From contig RFIR01000456.1 in NCBI GenBank assembly GCA_003695135.1, positions 1-19,972 of the forward strand: a DNA stretch of 19,972 bases, given 5' to 3'. Source of the stretch: Alphaproteobacteria bacterium. GTDB lineage: Bacteria > Pseudomonadota > Alphaproteobacteria > Rhodobacterales > Rhodobacteraceae. Below, in pieces: positions 14,046 through 19,972 of this stretch (its first letter is position 1; each line of letters begins with the position of its first letter). Below the pieces are notes generated by a model, which was given only the letters and a program-made list of their open reading frames with translations, had not been told where the DNA came from and did no database searches. The translations under genes were made by a program, and so were the position numbers.

Positions 14046-15721
14046 GCAGCGAACCGGATCTGGTCTACGTCGCGCTTGGCGGTGCCGGCGAGATCGGCAT
14101 GAACATGTATCTCTACGGCCATGGCAGCGGCGAGGACCGCCGCTGGATCATGGTCGATTGCGGCGTCAGCTTCCCCGACATGGAGACCTCGCCCGGCGTC
14201 GATCTGATCATGGCCGATCCCGCCTTCATCTCCGAACGCGCCGATCGGCTCGACGGCATCTTCATCACCCATGCGCACGAGGATCACGTCGGCGCCATCG
14301 GGCATCTCTGGGCCGAACTGCAGGCGCCGATCTTCGCCCGCGAATTCACCGCCGCCTTCGTGCGGCTGAAGATGGCCGAGGCGGGATACGAGGACGCCAC
14401 CGTGCATGTCTGCCCGCCCCATCCGCGCAGCGTGCAGGCCGGCCCGTTCCGCGTCAGCTTCGTGCCGGTCTCCCATTCGATCCCCGACGCCTCGGCGCTG
14501 GTGATCGAGACGTCGGCCGGCCGGGTGATCCATACCGGCGATTTCAAGATCGACCGCACGCCGCAGGTGGGCGATCCCTTCGACGAGGCGATGTTCTGGC
14601 AACTGGCGCAGACGCGCGTCGATGCGCTGATCTGCGATTCGACCAATGTGTTCTCGACCCATCCGGGCCGGTCCGAGGCCGATCTGGCCGAACCGATTGC
14701 CGAGCTTGTGAAATCCGCGCCGGGGCTGGTGGTTGCGACCACATTCGCCTCGAACGTGGCGCGGCTGCGCACGCTGGCGCTGGCCGGCCAGGCGGCCGGG
14801 CGCGGCATCGCCGTGCGGGGCCGCGCCATGCGCCGCATGATCGGTCTGGCGCGCGAACACGGGCTGATCGACGACTTTCCGCAGGTCCTGACCGACGAGG
14901 AGCTGCTCGACACGCCCTCGGAACATCTGATGGTGCTCGCCTCGGGCAGCCAGGGCGAGCGCCGCGCGGCGATGTCGCATATCGCCTCGGGCAGCAACGA
15001 CAGGCTGCGGCTCGGCCCCGGCGACGTCGTGCTGTTTTCATCCAAGACGATTCCGGGCAACGAGCCGGCCGTGGCACGGGTGCAGAACCGCTTTGCCGAG
15101 ACCGGCGCCCGTGTGGTCGATGAGTCCGACGGGCTCTACCACGTCTCGGGCCACGCCAACCGCCCCGATCTGAAATCCCTGCATTATCTGCTGCAGCCCG
15201 GCCTGGTGGTGCCGATGCATGGCGAGCAGCGCCATTTGCAGGAACATGCCGCGCTGGCCCGCGAATCGGGCTTTCCGGCGCTGATCGCGCCCAACGGCAC
15301 CATGGTCCGCATCGCCGGCGGGCCGGCCGAAATCCTGGGCGAGGTCGAGACCGGTCGGCTCTATCTCGACGGCATCATGCTGGTCGGCGCCCTCGATGGC
15401 GTGGTGCGTGAACGCATCAGGCTGGCGATTCGCGGCCTCGTCGCCGTCTCGGTGGTGATCGACCAGAACGGCGATCTGGCCGCCGATCCGGTGGCCGAGG
15501 TGATCGGGATCTCCACCGATCTCGATGACGAGCTCACCGATCTCGTCGCCGAGATCGAGGATGTGGCGGAGCTGGCCATCGAGCGGGCCGAGCGGGCGCA
15601 GAAACGCGACGATGACGAGGTGCGTCGCGTCATCTCGGCCGCCTGCAGCCAGCTTTGCAACCGGCTGGTGGGCAAGAAGCCGGTGATCAGCGTGCTGGTC
15701 TCGCGGGTCGAGGTGGAATAG
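14042..15721 (+). CDS. rnj: Ribonuclease J
   Basis: RNase J is a zinc-dependent 5'-3' exoribonuclease and endonuclease that matures rRNA and degrades mRNA. The 559-residue protein has the metallo-beta-lactamase domain with HAHEDHVGAI (His77, His79, Asp81, His82) and further metal-ligand regions at VSHSIPDA, HTGDFKID and LICDSTN. The beta-CASP region includes SGSQGERRAAM and FSSKTIPGNE. HVSGHA and PMHGEQRHL follow, then a C-terminal domain beginning near VETGRLYLDG. It overlaps coaX by 4 bases. It is the last gene of this block; no T-rich terminator is seen after it. Confidence 0.96.
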   Translation: MSSEPDLVYVALGGAGEIGMNMYLYGHGSGEDRRWIMVDCGVSFPDMETSPGVDLIMADPAFISERADRLDGIFITHAHEDHVGAIGHLWAELQAPIFAREFTAAFVRLKMAEAGYEDATVHVCPPHPRSVQAGPFRVSFVPVSHSIPDASALVIETSAGRVIHTGDFKIDRTPQVGDPFDEAMFWQLAQTRVDALICDSTNVFSTHPGRSEADLAEPIAELVKSAPGLVVATTFASNVARLRTLALAGQAAGRGIAVRGRAMRRMIGLAREHGLIDDFPQVLTDEELLDTPSEHLMVLASGSQGERRAAMSHIASGSNDRLRLGPGDVVLFSSKTIPGNEPAVARVQNRFAETGARVVDESDGLYHVSGHANRPDLKSLHYLLQPGLVVPMHGEQRHLQEHAALARESGFPALIAPNGTMVRIAGGPAEILGEVETGRLYLDGIMLVGALDGVVRERIRLAIRGLVAVSVVIDQNGDLAADPVAEVIGISTDLDDELTDLVAEIEDVAELAIERAERAQKRDDDEVRRVISAACSQLCNRLVGKKPVISVLVSRVEVE

Positions 15722-15838
15722 CGCCGCCCTCTCGCTTCGAACGGCCCTGTGCCGCAGCCTGGCCCGACCCGGCGTCCGCGCCATCCTGCCCACCGGTGAC
15801 CCTCTGCATGCAGGTTCGATGCCGTCGCGCCTTTCGCC

Positions 15839-15890
15839 TTGACTCGAATCGATTTGTATGCGAGCAAATAATCGCTATCTGATCAAATGC
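15839..15890 (+). promoter_or_regulatory. Candidate promoter/operator of the ABC transporter operon
   Basis: After about 100 bases of GC-rich spacer following rnj, the sequence turns markedly AT-richer just before the transporter genes. TTGACT at 15839-15844 resembles a -35 box, but no good -10 sits 16-18 bases away; CTATCT (15875-15880) is a weak candidate for another phasing. ATTTG (15852-15856) and CAAAT (15865-15869) form an inverted repeat around 8 bases, and a further CAAAT lies at 15884-15888. This fits a repressor or activator site for a polyol-responsive regulator, but the regulator is not in the window. Confidence 0.4.
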
Positions 15891-15896
15891 TCTTAC

Positions 15897-15903
15897 GGGA
15901 GGA
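15897..15903 (+). promoter_or_regulatory. Ribosome binding site deciding the smoE start
   Basis: GGGAGGA stands 4 bases before the ATG at 15908. It falls inside the longer reading that would start at the in-frame ATG at 15887, which argues for the downstream start. Confidence 0.75.
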
Positions 15904-15907
15904 AAGC

Positions 15908-17212
15908 ATGAGCATCACCATTCGCGCGCTGCTTGGCGCGTGCGCAGTCAGTGCGCTCGCCATTGCGGCGTCTGCCGAAACCATCACCATCGCCACCGTG
16001 AACAATGGCGACATGATCCGCATGCAGGGTCTGACCGACGACTTCACCGCCAAGACCGGCATCGACGTTGAATGGGTCACGCTGGAAGAGAACGTCCTGC
16101 GTCAGCGGGTGACCACGGACATCACCACCAAGGGCGGTCAGTTCGACATCATGACCATCGGCATGTATGAGGCGCCGATCTGGGGCGCCAATGGCTGGCT
16201 CGTGGCGCTCGACGACCTGTCGGCGGAATATGATGTCGAGGACATCCTGCCGGCGATGCGCAATGGCCTCAGCCATGACGGCACGCTTTATGCCGCGCCG
16301 TTCTACGGCGAATCCTCGATGGTGATGTATCGCACCGACCTGATGGAGAAGGCCGGGCTGACCATGCCCGAGGCGCCGACCTGGGAGTTCATCCGGGAAG
16401 CGGCCAAGGCGATGACCGATCGCGACCATGACATCAACGGCATCTGCCTGCGCGGCAAGGCCGGCTGGGGCGAGGGCGGCGCCTTCATCACGGTGCTCGC
16501 CAACTCCTTCGGCGCGCGCTGGTTCGACATGGACTGGCGCGCCCAGTTCGACCAGCCGGAGTGGAAGGAGGCGCTGACCTTCTTCGTCGGGATGATGAAG
16601 GAATCGGGTCCGGCGGGCTATGCCACTAACGGCTTCAACGAGAACCTGTCGCTGTTCCAGCAGGGCAAGTGCGGCATGTGGATCGACGCCACCGTCGCCG
16701 CCTCCTTCGTGACCAATCCCAAGGAATCGACCGTGGCCGACAAGGTCGGCTTCGCGCTGGCGCCGAACCACGAGGGCGTTGACAAGCGCGCCAACTGGCT
16801 TTGGGCCTGGGCTCTGGCGATCCCGGCGGGTACCAAGAAGGAAGAAGCCGCCAAGAAGTTCATCGAATGGGCGACCTCCAAGGAGTATCTGGCGCTCGTG
16901 GCCTCCAAGGAAGGCTGGGCCAACGTTCCTCCGGGCACCCGCAAGTCGCTCTACGAGAACCCGGAATACGCCAAGATCGACTTCGCGCAGATGACGATGA
17001 AGTCGATCCTGCTGGCCGACCCGCAGCATTGCTGCGTCAAGCCGGTGCCCTATGTCGGCATCCAGTTCGTCGCCATCCCCGAATTCGCCGGTATCGCCAC
17101 TGAGGTGAGTCAGGAGTTCTCGGCGGTCTATGCCGGCCAGCAGAGCGTGGACGAGGCGCTGGCCAAGGCGCAGGCGCTGACCACCGATGCGATGGAGGCG
17201 GCGGGCTACTAG
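15908..17212 (+). CDS. smoE: Sugar/polyol ABC transporter substrate-binding protein (SmoE/MtlE-like)
   Basis: This is a periplasmic family 1 extracellular solute-binding protein of 434 residues. Residues 1-23 form a signal peptide (hydrophobic run GACAVSALAIAASA, likely cleavage ASA/ET), and the mature part starts ETITIATVNNGDM. Family features include FDIMTIGMYEAPIWGANGWL, PFYGESSMVMYRTDLMEKAG, GKCGMWIDATVAASF and CVKPVPYVGIQF. These, with the gene order, most resemble the sorbitol/mannitol-binding proteins of Rhodobacter; the substrate is an inference from family likeness. The start at 15908 is chosen for its ribosome site and signal peptide. A C at residue 12 follows LGA, but it sits too early in the hydrophobic stretch for a convincing lipobox. 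The permease genes follow after a stem-loop. Confidence 0.85.
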   Translation: MSITIRALLGACAVSALAIAASAETITIATVNNGDMIRMQGLTDDFTAKTGIDVEWVTLEENVLRQRVTTDITTKGGQFDIMTIGMYEAPIWGANGWLVALDDLSAEYDVEDILPAMRNGLSHDGTLYAAPFYGESSMVMYRTDLMEKAGLTMPEAPTWEFIREAAKAMTDRDHDINGICLRGKAGWGEGGAFITVLANSFGARWFDMDWRAQFDQPEWKEALTFFVGMMKESGPAGYATNGFNENLSLFQQGKCGMWIDATVAASFVTNPKESTVADKVGFALAPNHEGVDKRANWLWAWALAIPAGTKKEEAAKKFIEWATSKEYLALVASKEGWANVPPGTRKSLYENPEYAKIDFAQMTMKSILLADPQHCCVKPVPYVGIQFVAIPEFAGIATEVSQEFSAVYAGQQSVDEALAKAQALTTDAMEAAGY

Positions 17213-17225
17213 GCTCTCCTCCCTG

Positions 17226-17255
17226 GCCGGGGGGCGGCTGCGGTTGCCCTCCGGC
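17226..17255 (+). other. Stem-loop between smoE and smoF
   Basis: GCCGGGGGGC (17226-17235) pairs with GCCCTCCGGC (17246-17255) over 10 positions with one G-U pair and a 10-base loop. It begins 14 bases after the smoE stop. No T-run follows. Similar hairpins after binding-protein genes, as in the malE-malF space, stabilise the upstream message and raise binding protein over permease; that role here is inference. Confidence 0.65.
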
Positions 17256-17306
17256 TCTCCCTAACCGACACTTGCGAACACCGTTCGTGGCGGCTCGCCC
17301 GCCAAC

Positions 17307-17313
17307 AGGGGAG
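17307..17313 (+). promoter_or_regulatory. Ribosome binding site deciding the smoF start
   Basis: AGGGGAG lies 8 bases before the ATG at 17322 but only 2 bases before the in-frame GTG at 17316, so the ATG is the better start. Confidence 0.65.
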
Positions 17314-17321
17314 ATGTGACC

Positions 17322-18188
17322 ATGGCGACCCGGCATTCCAGATCCGCGGCCCGGCTGATGATGGCGCCCGCAGTGATCCTGCTCCTGGGCTGGATGCTCG
17401 TGCCGCTGACCATGACCCTCTATTTCTCCTTCAAGAAATACCTGCCGATGCGCGGCGGCGATCTGGGCTGGGTCGGGTTCGACAATTTCGTGCGCTTCGT
17501 CTCCTCCTCCGCCTTCTGGCCCAGCGTCACGGCCACCCTGACCCTCGTTCTGGGCGTTCTGGTCATCACTGTGATCCTGGGCATCCTGATTGCGCTGTTG
17601 CTCGATCAGCCGATGTGGGGTCAGGGGGTTGTCCGAATCATGGTCATTGCCCCGTTCTTCGTGATGCCCACCGTTTCGGCGCTGGTGTGGAAGAACATCA
17701 TGATGGACCCGATCAACGGGTTTCTTGGCCACCTGACGCGCGCGGTCGGGCTGCAACCGGTCGACTGGCTCAGCCAGGCCTCGATGCCGGCGATCACCCT
17801 GATCGTGTCCTGGGAATGGCTGCCCTTCGCCACGCTGATCCTGCTGACCGCGCTGCAATCGCTCGATCGCGAGCAGCTCGAGGCCGCCGAGATGGACGGC
17901 GCCGGGCCGTTCGCGCGCTTCTTCTTCATCATGATCCCGCATCTTGCGCGCGCCATCACCGTGGTGATCCTGATCCAGACCATCTTCCTGCTGTCGATCT
18001 TCGCCGAGATCTTCGTGACCACCGGCGGCGCCTTCGGCACCAAGACGCTGACCTATCTGATCTACCAGAGGGTGGTGGAAAGCCAGAATATCGGCCTGGG
18101 CTCGGCAGGGGGCATCTATGCCGTGATCCTCGCCAACATCGTGGCGATCTTTCTGATGCGCATCGTCGGCAAGAACCTGGAAGCCTGA
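17322..18188 (+). CDS. smoF: Sugar/polyol ABC transporter permease, MalF type (SmoF-like)
   Basis: This is the first of two inner-membrane permeases that form the channel of the importer. The protein has 288 residues from the ATG at 17322 and about six membrane segments, beginning with MMAPAVILLLGWMLVPLTMTL. The EAA loop that contacts the ATPase is visible as LEAAEMDGAGPFARFFFIMIPHL, near residues 186-208. The segment FGTKTLTYLIYQRVVES is typical of polyol permeases of this group. It is 12 bases from the second permease gene. The 109 bases before it contain a strong stem-loop that may lower expression relative to the binding protein. Confidence 0.9.
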   Translation: MATRHSRSAARLMMAPAVILLLGWMLVPLTMTLYFSFKKYLPMRGGDLGWVGFDNFVRFVSSSAFWPSVTATLTLVLGVLVITVILGILIALLLDQPMWGQGVVRIMVIAPFFVMPTVSALVWKNIMMDPINGFLGHLTRAVGLQPVDWLSQASMPAITLIVSWEWLPFATLILLTALQSLDREQLEAAEMDGAGPFARFFFIMIPHLARAITVVILIQTIFLLSIFAEIFVTTGGAFGTKTLTYLIYQRVVESQNIGLGSAGGIYAVILANIVAIFLMRIVGKNLEA

Positions 18189-18200
18189 GGGGGAAGGGAC

Positions 18201-19031
18201 ATGGCTCGCGCAGTGACCACCCGCCGCAAGACCGTCAATACCGCCCTGGCCTGGATGGTCGCGGTGATCATCTTCTTCCCGATCCTGTGGATCGTCGTGC
18301 TGTCGTTCAAGACCGAGGGCGATGCCATCAAGGCGCCGCTGGAGGTGCTGTCCGCGCCGTGGACGGTGGAAAGCTACGCCGTGGTGCAGGAGCGCTCGGA
18401 TTACATCAAGCACTTCTCCAACTCGCTCATCCTGTCGCTCGGCTCGACCTTCCTGGGGCTGCTCGTCGCCGTGCCGGCCGCCTGGTCGATGGCCTTCGTG
18501 CCGTCGCGGCGCACCAAGGACATCCTGATGTGGATGCTCTCGACAAAGATGCTGCCGGCGGTGGGCGTGCTCTATCCGATCTATCTGCTGTTCATCGAGC
18601 TGGGGCTTCTGGACACGCGCGTCGGGCTGGTGATCGTGCTGATGCTGATCAACCTGCCCATCATCGTCTGGATGCTCTACACATACTTCCGCGAGATCCC
18701 GGGCGAGATTCTCGAGGCGGCGCGAATGGACGGCGCCGGGCTGCGGCAGGAAATCCTCTACGTGCTCACGCCGATGGCGGTGCCCGGCATCGCCTCGACG
18801 GTGCTGCTCAATGTCATCCTGGCGTGGAACGAGGCGTTCTGGACGCTGATCCTCACCGCCGCCAATGCCGGGCCGCTGACCGCCTTCATCGCCAGTTATT
18901 CCAGCCCCGAGGGGCTGTTCTATGCCAAGCTCAGCGCGGCCTCGACCATGGCCATCGCGCCGATCCTGATCCTCGGCTGGTTCAGCCAGAAGCAACTCGT
19001 GCGCGGCCTGACCTTCGGCGCCGTGAAGTAG
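18201..19031 (+). CDS. smoG: Sugar/polyol ABC transporter permease, MalG type (SmoG-like)
   Basis: This is the second permease of the importer, 276 residues with about six membrane segments starting with WMVAVIIFFPILWIVVLSF. The EAA loop is EILEAARMDGAGLRQEILYVL followed by TPMAVPGI. The C-terminus QLVRGLTFGAVK is the usual ending of MalG-type permeases in this family. A purine-rich GGGAAGGGA precedes the ATG at 18201, 12 bases after smoF. It should pair with SmoF and two copies of the ATPase encoded next. Confidence 0.92.
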   Translation: MARAVTTRRKTVNTALAWMVAVIIFFPILWIVVLSFKTEGDAIKAPLEVLSAPWTVESYAVVQERSDYIKHFSNSLILSLGSTFLGLLVAVPAAWSMAFVPSRRTKDILMWMLSTKMLPAVGVLYPIYLLFIELGLLDTRVGLVIVLMLINLPIIVWMLYTYFREIPGEILEAARMDGAGLRQEILYVLTPMAVPGIASTVLLNVILAWNEAFWTLILTAANAGPLTAFIASYSSPEGLFYAKLSAASTMAIAPILILGWFSQKQLVRGLTFGAVK

Positions 19032-19043
19032 GGGGACGGACCC

Positions 19044-19972
<929 letters not shown>

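Noticed and set aside
15771..15813. Terminator or operator after rnj (GGCG/CGCC stem, CACCGGTG and CTGCATGCAG palindromes)
   Set aside because: The stem is only 4 bases and the palindromes are short; such elements are expected by chance in GC-rich DNA and no T-run follows.
15887..15907. Upstream ATG giving a longer smoE
   Set aside because: The strong GGGAGGA lies inside this extension, and the extension would put two acidic residues ahead of the signal peptide.
15908..15945. Lipoprotein signal in the binding protein (LGAC at residues 9-12)
   Set aside because: The hydrophobic core mostly follows the Cys rather than preceding it, and a standard cleavage site ASA/ET is present at residue 23.

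Overview
The window is about 20 kb of GC-rich DNA, all of it read on the + strand, from what looks like a Rhodobacteraceae/Paracoccaceae-type alphaproteobacterium. The evidence is the gene order nuoE-x-F-G-H-x-I-J-K-L-M-N-birA-coaX-rnj, a NuoE with a Pro/Ala linker and helix-hairpin-helix-like tail, and a polyol ABC transporter of the SmoEFGK/MtlEFGK type known from Rhodobacter. The species cannot be named from the sequence alone.

Region 1 (1-12347) is the distal part of the complex I (NADH:quinone oxidoreductase) operon: the 3' end of nuoE, a small two-helix membrane protein gene that appears to start at CTG, then nuoF, nuoG, nuoH, a TM2-domain gene, and nuoI to nuoN. Most junctions are 1-16 bases apart or overlap, which suggests one transcript with translational coupling. 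Three places break the pattern: a 446-base palindrome-rich gap between nuoF and nuoG, a 300-base AT-rich TM2 gene between nuoH and nuoI, and a 79-base nuoI-nuoJ gap with a hairpin and a possible 16-codon leader frame. The visible Fe-S ligands of NuoF, NuoG and NuoI are all present, so the enzyme looks functional.

Region 2 (12348-15721) follows a 159-base hairpin-rich spacer: birA (biotin protein ligase without a DNA-binding domain), coaX (type III pantothenate kinase) and rnj (ribonuclease J). They are packed with zero spacing and a 4-base overlap. They join cofactor/CoA biosynthesis and RNA processing to the end of the respiratory operon.

Region 3 (15722-19972) is a separate unit. A relatively AT-rich promoter-like stretch with an inverted repeat precedes genes for a periplasmic binding protein, two permeases and an ATPase of a carbohydrate ABC importer, most like the sorbitol/mannitol system. 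A strong stem-loop lies between the binding-protein gene and the first permease gene. The ATPase gene runs off the right edge.

No RNA genes, insertion sequences, CRISPR arrays or defence genes were recognised. The most unusual items are the compositionally foreign TM2 gene inside the nuo operon, the probable CTG-started small membrane gene, and the structured nuoF-nuoG gap.
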